Positions 10,320-17,508 of a stretch of DNA of 64,000 nucleotides are shown here, in pieces. The translations under genes and the position numbers were made by a program. Source of the stretch: Streptomyces cacaoi. GTDB lineage: Bacteria > Actinomycetota > Actinomycetes > Streptomycetales > Streptomycetaceae. The DNA lies in assembly GCF_006539165.1 (NCBI RefSeq), contig NZ_BJMM01000010.1, positions 124,001 through 188,000 on the forward strand, read 5' to 3'. The notes beneath the pieces are model-generated. The model saw only the letters and a program-made list of their open reading frames with translations. It made no database searches and had not been told where the DNA came from. Each line of letters starts with the position of its first letter. Positions within the stretch are counted from its first letter, which is position 1.

Positions 10320-11048
10320 ATGGTCGAGGTCCAAGACGTGCACCGGACCTACGGGAGCGGTCCGCGCGCGGTGCACGCGCTGCGCGGCGTCTCGCTCACG
10401 GTCCGGCGCGGCGAACTCGTCGCCGTACGCGGCAGATCGGGTTCCGGCAAGACGACGCTGCTGAACCTCGTCGGCGGGCTCGACACCCCCGGCTCCGGAC
10501 GGATCACCGTCGACGGCACCGACCTCGCCACCCTCGGTGACCGCGAGAACCTCGCCCTGCGCCGCGACCGCATCGGCTTCGTCTTCCAGTCCTTCGCGCT
10601 GCTGCCCCAGCTGACCGCCGCCGAGAACGTCGGTGTGCCCCTGCGGCTGCGCCGGACCCCGGCCCCCGAGCGGGACCGCCGCGTCGCGCTGCTGCTCGCC
10701 CTCGTCGGCCTCGACGAGCACGCCCGGCAGCGGCCCGGCGAGCTGTCCGGCGGCCAGCAGCAGCGGGTCGCCATCGCCCGGGCGCTGGCCAACCGCCCGG
10801 CGCTGCTCCTCGCCGACGAGCCCACGGGGCAGCTCGACGCGGAGACCGGGCGCGAGGTGATGGAGCTGCTGCGGGCCGTCGTCCGCGGCGAGGGCGGCGC
10901 CGACGGCGAGGACGGCGAGGAGCCCGTCACGGCCCTGGTCGCCACCCACGACGAGACGCTGCTGGGCCTCGCCGACCGCGTCGTCGAGCTGGCCGACGGC
11001 GAGCTGAGAGAGCGGGAGGCCCCGGCGGAGCCCGTCGCGGCCGGCTGA
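10320..11048 (+). CDS. ABC transporter ATP-binding protein (MacB/LolD type)
   Basis: This is a 242-residue ATPase of the MacB/LolD/FtsE class. It has Walker A GRSGSGKTT near residue 40, the Q-loop in FVFQSFALLPQLTA, the signature LSGGQQQRVAIARAL, Walker B LLLADEPTGQLD and the H-loop THDE. The class normally partners with FtsX-like permeases in lipoprotein or peptide export. No permease gene is adjacent, so this is an orphan subunit. The start is uncertain: the ATG at 10320 fits the family, while a TTG at 10302 directly after GGAGAG adds six residues. An acidic insertion (GEGGADGEDGEE) lies near the C-terminus. kdpD follows on the same strand. Confidence 0.85.
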   Translation: MVEVQDVHRTYGSGPRAVHALRGVSLTVRRGELVAVRGRSGSGKTTLLNLVGGLDTPGSGRITVDGTDLATLGDRENLALRRDRIGFVFQSFALLPQLTAAENVGVPLRLRRTPAPERDRRVALLLALVGLDEHARQRPGELSGGQQQRVAIARALANRPALLLADEPTGQLDAETGREVMELLRAVVRGEGGADGEDGEEPVTALVATHDETLLGLADRVVELADGELREREAPAEPVAAG

Positions 11049-11161
11049 GCGCCGGCCCCGGCGGCGTCCCCTCCGGCGGCCCGGCCCCCGGGCTCCGGGC
11101 TCCGGCCGCGATCCTTACGGAACCCTGACGGTTCGCTCCCCGGTCCGGGAGGGGAACACCT

Positions 11162-13819
11162 GTGGGAACGGCGACAATGGAACGCATGGCGTCAGGAGTC
11201 CAGCCGCGGCGCGGACAGCTGCGGATCTACCTCGGTGCCGCGCCCGGCGTCGGCAAGACCTACGCCGTGCTCTCCGAGGCCCAGCGCCGCCTGGAGCGCG
11301 GCACCGATGTCGTCGTCGGCTTCGTCGAGCACCACGACCGGCCCCGTACCCAGGCCATGCTGCACGGGCTGGAGCAGGTGCCCCGGCGCGAGCTCACCCA
11401 CCGTGGCGCCCGGCTCACCGAACTCGACCCGGACGCGGTGCTGGCCCGCCGTCCGGCCGTCGCCGTGGTCGACGAGCTGGCGCACACCAACGTGCCCGGC
11501 TCCCGCAACGAGAAGCGCTGGCAGGACGTCGAGGAGTTCCTCGACGCGGGCATCGACGTGATCTCCACCGTCAACATCCAGCACCTGGAGTCGCTCGGGG
11601 ACGTCGTCGAGTCGATCACCGGGGTGCGGCAGCGCGAGACCGTCCCGGACGAGGTGGTGCGGCGTGCCGACCAGATCGAGCTGGTCGACATGTCGCCCCA
11701 GGCGCTGCGCCGCCGGATGGCGCACGGCAACATCTACGCCCCCGACCGGATAGACGCCGCCCTCTCCAGCTACTTCCGCCCCGGCAACCTCACGGCGCTG
11801 CGCGAGCTGGCCCTCCTGTGGACCGCCGACCGCGTCGACGAGTACCTCCAGAAGTACCGCAGCGAGCACCGCATACGCTCCACCTGGCAGGCCCGCGAGC
11901 GCATCGTTGTCGGCCTCACCGGCGGCCCCGAGGGGCGCACCCTCATACGCCGGGCCGCCCGGATCGCGGCCAAGGGCTCGGGCAGCGAGATCCTCGCCGT
12001 GCACATAGCCCAGGCCGACGGGCTCGCCGCCGCCTCCCCCAAGGAACTGGCCGTCCAGCGCACCCTCGTCGAGGACCTGGGCGGCACCTACCACCATGTG
12101 ATCGGCGACGAGATCCCCGACGCGCTGCTCGACTTCGCCCGCGGCGTCAACGCCACCCAGATCGTGCTCGGCTCCTCGCGCCGCAAGGCGTGGCAGTACA
12201 TGTTCGGGCCCGGCGTCGGCGCGACCGTGGCCCGGGACTCGGGACCCGATCTGGACGTGCACATCGTCACCCACGACGAGGTCGCCAAGGGGCGCGGGCT
12301 GCCCGGCTCCCGCGCCGCGCGGCTGGGCCGCTCCCGGGTGATCGCCGGCTGGGTCACCGCCTTCGCGGCCCCGGCGCTGCTCGCCTACGCGATGATCACC
12401 TTCGATCCGCACATCGGCTTCGCCAACGACGTCCTGCTCTTCCTGGTGCTGACCGTGGCCGCCGGGCTGGTGGGCGGACTGCTGCCGGCGCTGGCCTCGG
12501 CGACGGTCTGCTCGGTCCTGCTGAACTTCTTCTTCACCGAGCCCATCCACACCTGGACGATCAGCAGCGGGCGCAACGTCGTCTCGCTGGTGGTCTTCTT
12601 CGGCGTCGCGGTGGCCGTCGCCTCCGTCGTGGACCTCGCCGCCCGCCGCACCCAGCAGGCCGCCCGGCTGCGGGCCGAATCGGAGATCCTCGCCGTGCTC
12701 GCCGGCAGCGTGCTGCGCGGCGGAGGCGGCGCCGCCGCCGGGTCCGCGGGCCCGTCCAGCCTGGAGGCCATGCTGGAGCAGGTTCGGGAGACCTTCGGCA
12801 TGGACTCCGTCGCGCTGCTGGAACGCTCCGACGAGCGCGGCCCGTGGACCTGCGCCGGCAGCGTCGGCCCGGACGACGACAGCGCCCGCCCGGCCACCCC
12901 GGAGGACGGGGACGTGGACATGCCGGTCGGCGACAACATGATGCTCGTGCTCTCCGGCCGCGTCCTGCCCGCCGAGGACCGCCGCGTCCTGGCCGCCTTC
13001 GCCGCCCAGGCGGTCGGGGTGCTCGACCGGCAGCGGCTGCTCGGCGAGGCCGAACGCGCCCGCGAACTCGCCGAGGGCAACCGCATCCGCACCGCCCTGC
13101 TCGCCGCCGTCTCGCACGACCTGCGCACCCCGCTGGCCGCCATCAAGGCGTCCGTCACCTCGCTGCGCAGCGCCGACGTCGAGTGGTCGCCGCAGGACGA
13201 GGCCGAGCTGCTCGGGGCCATCGAGGAAGGCGCCGACAAGCTGGACAACCTGGTCGGGAACCTGCTGGACATGTCCCGGCTCCAGACCGGCACCGTCGCG
13301 CCGCTCATCCGGGACATCAGCCTGGAGGAGGTCGTGCCCAAGGCGCTCTCCGGCGTGGCCGAGGGCAGCGTGCGGCTGGCCGTCGCCGAGGCGCTGCCGC
13401 TGGTCGCCGTCGACCCGGGGCTGCTGGAGCGCACGGTCGCCAACCTCGTGGAGAACGCCGTCAAGTACAGCCCCGCCGACAAGAAGGTGCTGATCAAGGC
13501 GAGCGCGCTCGCCGACCGCGTCGAGGTCCGCGTCACCGACCGCGGACCCGGCGTCCCCGACAGCGCCAAGGACCGCATCTTCGAACCGTTCCAGCGCTAC
13601 GGCGACGCCCCGGCGGGCGCCGGAGTGGGCCTGGGGCTCGCCGTCGCCCGTGGCTTCGCCGAGGCCATGGGAGGCAGCCTGGAGGCCGAGGACACCCCCG
13701 GCGGCGGTATGACGATGGTGCTGACCCTGTGCGCGGCGCACGGGCGCCGGCCCGCGGGCGCGTGTGTGCCCCCGCAGGCTTCGGCCGCGCCCCTCGCACG
13801 GCAGCGTTCGGGGGCGTGA
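11162..13819 (+). CDS. kdpD: Sensor histidine kinase KdpD
   Basis: KdpD senses potassium limitation or turgor and phosphorylates KdpE. The 885-residue protein has the usual layout. The KdpD domain has Walker A GAAPGVGKT near residue 25 and DELAHTNVPGS near 105. A universal-stress-like domain covers about 245-375 and four membrane helices about 390-500. A GAF-like region leads to the kinase core with SHDLRTPLAAIK (His near 652) and the ATPase motifs NAVKYSP and GLGLAVARG. The GTG at 11162 has GGAGGGG seven bases upstream; the ATG at 11177 is an alternative. kdpE follows 85 bases later on the same strand. Confidence 0.97.
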   Translation: MGTATMERMASGVQPRRGQLRIYLGAAPGVGKTYAVLSEAQRRLERGTDVVVGFVEHHDRPRTQAMLHGLEQVPRRELTHRGARLTELDPDAVLARRPAVAVVDELAHTNVPGSRNEKRWQDVEEFLDAGIDVISTVNIQHLESLGDVVESITGVRQRETVPDEVVRRADQIELVDMSPQALRRRMAHGNIYAPDRIDAALSSYFRPGNLTALRELALLWTADRVDEYLQKYRSEHRIRSTWQARERIVVGLTGGPEGRTLIRRAARIAAKGSGSEILAVHIAQADGLAAASPKELAVQRTLVEDLGGTYHHVIGDEIPDALLDFARGVNATQIVLGSSRRKAWQYMFGPGVGATVARDSGPDLDVHIVTHDEVAKGRGLPGSRAARLGRSRVIAGWVTAFAAPALLAYAMITFDPHIGFANDVLLFLVLTVAAGLVGGLLPALASATVCSVLLNFFFTEPIHTWTISSGRNVVSLVVFFGVAVAVASVVDLAARRTQQAARLRAESEILAVLAGSVLRGGGGAAAGSAGPSSLEAMLEQVRETFGMDSVALLERSDERGPWTCAGSVGPDDDSARPATPEDGDVDMPVGDNMMLVLSGRVLPAEDRRVLAAFAAQAVGVLDRQRLLGEAERARELAEGNRIRTALLAAVSHDLRTPLAAIKASVTSLRSADVEWSPQDEAELLGAIEEGADKLDNLVGNLLDMSRLQTGTVAPLIRDISLEEVVPKALSGVAEGSVRLAVAEALPLVAVDPGLLERTVANLVENAVKYSPADKKVLIKASALADRVEVRVTDRGPGVPDSAKDRIFEPFQRYGDAPAGAGVGLGLAVARGFAEAMGGSLEAEDTPGGGMTMVLTLCAAHGRRPAGACVPPQASAAPLARQRSGA

Positions 13820-13904
13820 ACGGCGCCCTCGCGCGCGGGCGGCACCGGGCGGACCCGCCCGGCGGGCGCCCCACAACGGAATCAGGAAGGCGAAAGGAAG
13901 CAGC

Positions 13905-14591
13905 ATGCACCGGGTGCTTGTGGTCGACGACGAGCCGCAGATCGTCCGTGCCCTCGTGATCAACCTCAAGGCGCGGAAGTACGAGGTCGACGCCGCCCAC
14001 GACGGCGCCACGGCCCTGCGGCTCGCCGCCGACCGCCACCCCGACGTCGTGGTCCTCGACCTGGGCCTGCCCGACATGGACGGCGTCGACGTCATCCGCG
14101 GCATCCGCGGCTGGACCCGGGTACCGATCCTGGTGCTCTCCGCCCGGCAGACCTCGGACGAGAAGGTCGAGGCGCTCGACGCCGGCGCCGACGACTACGT
14201 GACCAAGCCGTTCGGCATGGACGAACTGCTGGCCCGGCTGCGCGCCGCCGTCCGCCGCGCCGAGCCGCCCGTGGGGATGCCCGAGGACGCCGGGGTGATC
14301 GAGACCGAGGGCTTCAGCGTCGACCTGGCCGCCAAGAAGGTCCACCGCAGCGGCAAGGACGTCCGCCTCACGCCCACCGAGTGGCATCTGCTGGAGGTGC
14401 TCGTCCGCAACCCCGGCCGCCTGGTCAGCCAGAAGCAGCTGCTCAAGGAGGTCTGGGGCCCGTCCTACGGCACCGAGACCAACTATCTGCGGGTCTACAT
14501 GGCCCAGCTCCGCCGCAAGCTGGAGGCCGACCCGTCCCATCCCCGGCACTTCGTCACCGAGGCGGGAATGGGCTACCGCTTCGAGAAGTGA
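13905..14591 (+). CDS. kdpE: Response regulator KdpE
   Basis: KdpE is the OmpR-type regulator that activates kdpFABC. The 228-residue product has a receiver domain with the acidic pocket VVDDEPQ, the phosphoacceptor Asp52 in VVLDLGLPDMDG and the conserved Lys in DYVTKPFG. The winged-helix domain contains LTPTEWHLLEVLVRNPGRLVS and ends with the usual GYRFEK. The ATG at 13905 is preceded by AAAGGAAG. It is likely cotranscribed with kdpD and ends at a hairpin. Its target is probably the repeat region upstream of the kdp peptides. Confidence 0.97.
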   Translation: MHRVLVVDDEPQIVRALVINLKARKYEVDAAHDGATALRLAADRHPDVVVLDLGLPDMDGVDVIRGIRGWTRVPILVLSARQTSDEKVEALDAGADDYVTKPFGMDELLARLRAAVRRAEPPVGMPEDAGVIETEGFSVDLAAKKVHRSGKDVRLTPTEWHLLEVLVRNPGRLVSQKQLLKEVWGPSYGTETNYLRVYMAQLRRKLEADPSHPRHFVTEAGMGYRFEK

Positions 14592-14598
14592 CCCTGGC

Positions 14599-14620
14599 GC
14601 CGCGCCCGGTCCGGCGCGGC
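14599..14620 (+). terminator. Terminator after kdpE
   Basis: GCCGCGCC at 14599-14606 pairs perfectly with GGCGCGGC at 14613-14620 around a 6-base loop, eight bases after the kdpE stop. Confidence 0.65.
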
Positions 14621-14733
14621 TCACAGGCGGGCTCCGCGGCGCCGGTACCGCCTCGGTACCGACCCGGAACCGCCGGTCACGGCCGCCGGACGGGCGTGTC
14701 GTCCGGCCCCCTTCCGGCGGTACCCTGGCCGTT

Positions 14734-15138
14734 ATGACTGGCGCCACCCGAGAGCAGCGGAGCCCCGGCCAGGGCCGCTTCCGCCGCTTCCTGGAACGGC
14801 TGTCCTCCTCGGAGGAGGACCTGCGCTCCGCGGAACTGCGCGAGGAGGCGGAGGGCACGGGGTGCACACGCATCTCCGACTGCGCGGACCGCGACCTCGT
14901 CCGCGTGACCGGTACGCTGCGGACGGTCACGCTACGGCCGCGCGCCGGAGTTCCCACCCTGGAAGCCGAGCTGTTCGACGGCTCGGCGGCCTTGGACGTC
15001 GTCTGGCTGGGCCGCCGCTCCATCGCGGGCATCGAGCCGGGCCGCAAGCTGATCGTCTGGGGGCGGATCACCGCGAGCCACGGCCGTCCCGTGATGTTCA
15101 ACCCCAAGTACGAGCTGCGACCCCTCGGACAGGAGTAG
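14734..15138 (+). CDS. OB-fold nucleic-acid-binding domain protein
   Basis: The 134-residue protein has a charged helical N-terminus (FLERLSSSEEDLRSAELREEAE). An OB-fold follows, with VRVTGTLRTVTLRPRAG, LEAELFDGSAALDVVWLGRR and GRKLIVWGRITAS, typical of the small actinobacterial OB-domain proteins. It may bind single-stranded nucleic acid; no catalytic residues are visible. In the conserved block this gene is the usual partner of the following DUF3159 gene, whose GTG starts three bases after this stop. The ATG at 14734 gives the expected length. Confidence 0.85.
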   Translation: MTGATREQRSPGQGRFRRFLERLSSSEEDLRSAELREEAEGTGCTRISDCADRDLVRVTGTLRTVTLRPRAGVPTLEAELFDGSAALDVVWLGRRSIAGIEPGRKLIVWGRITASHGRPVMFNPKYELRPLGQE

Positions 15139-15141
15139 TGG

Positions 15142-15915
15142 GTGACCCCTCTCGACAAGCAGACGGGAACGGACGGGGCGGCGCCGGAGCCGGATGAGAG
15201 CGGCTCCCAGGCCGTGACGGAGGCCGCGCTCTTCGAGGCGTTCGGCGGCGTCCGCGGCCTCGTGGAGACGACCGTCCCCGGCCTCGTGTTCATCGCGATG
15301 TACACGGTGAACAAGGACATCCACGCGGCCGCGATCACCGCGCTGGTGCTCGCCGGCGTCATGGTCGTCTTCCGGCTCGTGCGCAGAGACACCATCAAGC
15401 ACGCCTTCAGCGGGATCTTCGGCGTGGGCTTCGGTGTGCTGTTCGCGATGATGACCGGCAACGCCAAGGACTTCTATCTGCCCGGCATGCTCTACACGCT
15501 CGGGCTGGCCCTCGCCTACCTCGTCACCTCGCTGGCCGGGGTGCCGCTGCTCGGCCTCGTGCTCGGCCCGGTGTTCAAGGAGAACCTCTCCTGGCGCACC
15601 CGCAACCCCGGCCGCAAGAAGGCGTACACCAGAGCCAGTTACGCCTGGGGCTTCATCCTCCTCGGCAAGTGCGCCGTGCTCTTCCCGCTCTACTTCTGGG
15701 GCGACACCGCGCAGTTCGGCTGGGTCACCGTCGCACTGAAGATCCCGCCGTTCCTGCTGGCCGTGTATCTGACCTGGATCTTCCTCGCGAAGGCCCCGGC
15801 CCCGATCAACGTCATCGCCGAGATGGAGGCCGAGGAGGCCGCCGCCGAGGCCGAGAAGGAAGCGGCGAAGGCCGCCCGGCCCGACGGCGCCCCCGCGGGC
15901 CGCCACCGCCGCTGA
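15142..15915 (+). CDS. DUF3159 integral membrane protein
   Basis: The 257-residue protein has five or six hydrophobic helices between residues 40 and 225, including VPGLVFIAMYTV, AAITALVLAGVMVVFRLV and VALKIPPFLLAVYLTWIF. A charged Ala/Glu/Lys coiled tail ends it. FSGIFGVGFGVLFAMMTGNAKDFYLPGM and NPGRKKAYTRAS are DUF3159 hallmarks. Function is unknown. The conserved association with the OB-fold gene and the convergent TrkA genes suggests a membrane role near ion transport, but this is only context. The GTG start is three bases after the previous stop. Confidence 0.87.
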   Translation: MTPLDKQTGTDGAAPEPDESGSQAVTEAALFEAFGGVRGLVETTVPGLVFIAMYTVNKDIHAAAITALVLAGVMVVFRLVRRDTIKHAFSGIFGVGFGVLFAMMTGNAKDFYLPGMLYTLGLALAYLVTSLAGVPLLGLVLGPVFKENLSWRTRNPGRKKAYTRASYAWGFILLGKCAVLFPLYFWGDTAQFGWVTVALKIPPFLLAVYLTWIFLAKAPAPINVIAEMEAEEAAAEAEKEAAKAARPDGAPAGRHRR

Positions 15916-15932
15916 CGCCCCCGTACACGCTT

Positions 15933-15968
15933 CGGCCCGGCCCCGCACCCGAGTGCGGAGCCGGGCCG
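15933..15968. terminator. Bidirectional terminator between DUF3159 and trkA
   Basis: CGGCCCGGC at 15933-15941 pairs with GCCGGGCCG at 15960-15968. The stem continues after one mismatch with CCGCAC/GTGCGG around a CCGA loop. It lies between convergent genes. Confidence 0.8.
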
Positions 15969-15988
15969 TCGTCGTGCGGCGAGCCGGC

Positions 15989-16651
15989 TCAGGAGCGCGC
16001 CGACAGCAGCTGCTCCAGCTGTTCCTCGCGGGCCGGCGCCGCCACGAACAGCAGCTCGTCCCCGGCCTCCAGCGCATCGTCCTGGTCCGGCGTCAGCACC
16101 CGGTTGCCGCGGATGATGGTGACCAGCGAGGTGTCCTCCGGCCAGCCCACGTCGCCCACCCGGGTACCGGCCAGCGGGGACTGCGGCGGCAGCGTCAGCT
16201 CCACCAGGTTCGCGTCGCCCTGTGAGAAACGCATCAGCCGCACCAGATCGCCGACGCTGACCGCCTCCTCCACGAGCGCCGACATCAGCCGCGGCGTGGA
16301 GACGGCGACATCCACCCCCCACGACTCGTTGAACAGCCATTCGTTCTTGGGGTTGTTGACCCGTGCCACCACGCGCGGCACCCCGTACTCGGTCTTGCCC
16401 AGCAGCGAGACGACGAGGTTCACCTTGTCGTCGCCGGTCGCCGCGATGACCACATGGCAGCGTTCCAGCGCCGCCTCGTCGAGCGAGGTGATCTCGCAGG
16501 CGTCGGCCAGCAGCCACTCCGCCTGCGGCACCCGCTCCACGGAGATCGCCGTCGGTGCCTTGTCGATCAGCAGCACCTCGTGACCGTTCTCCAGCAGCTC
16601 GCCCGCGATCGAACGGCCGACCGCCCCCGCTCCCGCGATCGCGACCCTCAT
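15989..16651 (-). CDS. TrkA-type potassium channel regulatory subunit (first of two)
   Basis: The 220-residue cytoplasmic protein has a TrkA-N Rossmann domain (GAGAVGRSIAGELLENGHEVLLID) and a C-terminal TrkA-C domain with SPLAGTRVGDVGWPEDTSLV. Such subunits bind NAD(H) or ATP and gate a Trk/Ktr channel. No TrkH-like pore gene is next to it. It lies downstream of a second trkA gene on the same strand, the arrangement seen for ceoB and ceoC in mycobacteria. The two differ clearly in sequence, so they probably form a heteromeric pair rather than being a recent duplication. Confidence 0.93.
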   Translation of the reverse strand: MRVAIAGAGAVGRSIAGELLENGHEVLLIDKAPTAISVERVPQAEWLLADACEITSLDEAALERCHVVIAATGDDKVNLVVSLLGKTEYGVPRVVARVNNPKNEWLFNESWGVDVAVSTPRLMSALVEEAVSVGDLVRLMRFSQGDANLVELTLPPQSPLAGTRVGDVGWPEDTSLVTIIRGNRVLTPDQDDALEAGDELLFVAAPAREEQLEQLLSARS

Positions 16652-16662
16652 GCCTTGTTTCC

Positions 16663-16710
16663 TTCGTGAGCTTCGTCGTGTGCTTCGGCTTCGTCGTGAG
16701 CTTCGCCGTG
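16663..16710 (-). repeat. Low-complexity repeat in the leader of the first trkA gene
   Basis: The 124-base gap between the two trkA genes ends with an interrupted repeat of CTTCGTCGTG (16671-16680 and 16689-16698, period 18) interleaved with GAGCTTCG (16668 and 16698). On the coding strand it reads CACGACGAAGC repeatedly, just upstream of the start codon, so it would be in the mRNA leader. Confidence 0.6.
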
Positions 16711-16775
16711 CCCGGCGCGGGCAGCGGCCCGGATGGTCGTCGCCGGACGCGGTCCGCCGGCCGCCCGCCGGCCCG

Positions 16776-17441
16776 TCACGCGGTGTCCTTCGGGCCGACC
16801 ATGAAGACCTCCTCGACGCGCGCCACGTCCCCGCACCGCATCATCACGTGCACGAGGTCGCCGTCCTGGAGGACCGTCTGGGACGTGGGCAGCATGGCCT
16901 CGCCCAGCCGGGTGAGGAAGGCGATGCGCACACCGGCGTCCTCCTGGAGGCGGCTGACGCGCTGGCCGACCCACTTCGGCGAGACGGCGACCTCCGCGAG
17001 CTGCACGGCGCCGCTCGGATCCCGCCACAGGGTCTCCGAGCCCGACGGGAGCAGCCGGCGCAGCATCTGATCGGCGGTCCAGCGGACCGTCGCCACCGTG
17101 GGGATGCCCAGCCGCTGGTAGACCTCGGCCCGCCGCGGGTCGTAGATACGGGCCGCCACGTGCTCGATGCCGAACATCTCCCGGGCGACCCGGGCGGCAA
17201 TGATGTTCGAGTTGTCACCGCTGCTGACCGCGGCGAAGGCACCGGCCTCCTCGATACCGGCCTCCCGCAGGGTGTCCCTGTCGAAGCCGATCCCCGTGAC
17301 GCGGCGGCCCCCGAATCCGGAGCCGAGACGCCGGAAGGCGGTGGGGTCACGGTCGACGACCGCCACCGTATGCCCCTGTCGCTCCAGGGTCTGCGCGAGC
17401 TCCGCTCCCACTCGCCCGCAGCCCATGATCACAATGTGCAC
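16776..17441 (-). CDS. TrkA-type potassium channel regulatory subunit (second of two)
   Basis: The 221-residue product starts at the GTG at 17441, giving the expected VHIVIMGCGRVGAEL beginning of a TrkA-N Rossmann domain. Longer in-frame starts have no domain support. The segment GDNSNIIAARVAREMFGIEHVAARIYDP and the C-terminal DGDLVHVMM are typical. Like its neighbour it should sense nucleotide state and gate a K+ channel. It is divergent from the APC permease gene with a 67-base spacer and is probably cotranscribed with the downstream trkA gene. Confidence 0.93.
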   Translation of the reverse strand: MHIVIMGCGRVGAELAQTLERQGHTVAVVDRDPTAFRRLGSGFGGRRVTGIGFDRDTLREAGIEEAGAFAAVSSGDNSNIIAARVAREMFGIEHVAARIYDPRRAEVYQRLGIPTVATVRWTADQMLRRLLPSGSETLWRDPSGAVQLAEVAVSPKWVGQRVSRLQEDAGVRIAFLTRLGEAMLPTSQTVLQDGDLVHVMMRCGDVARVEEVFMVGPKDTA

Positions 17442-17495
17442 GCCCGTCCCTTCGTCCAACCAGCGGGCCGTCTCAGCATCCCATGAAGGACCGCA

Positions 17496-17501
17496 TACGA
17501 T
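17496..17501 (+). promoter_or_regulatory. Candidate -10 element for a leaderless APC permease transcript
   Basis: TACGAT at 17496-17501 matches the TANNNT form and ends seven bases before the GTG at 17509. No ribosome site is close enough to that start. Together this suggests that transcription begins at or near the start codon. No good -35 is visible. Confidence 0.4.
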
Positions 17502-17508
17502 CCTCTGC

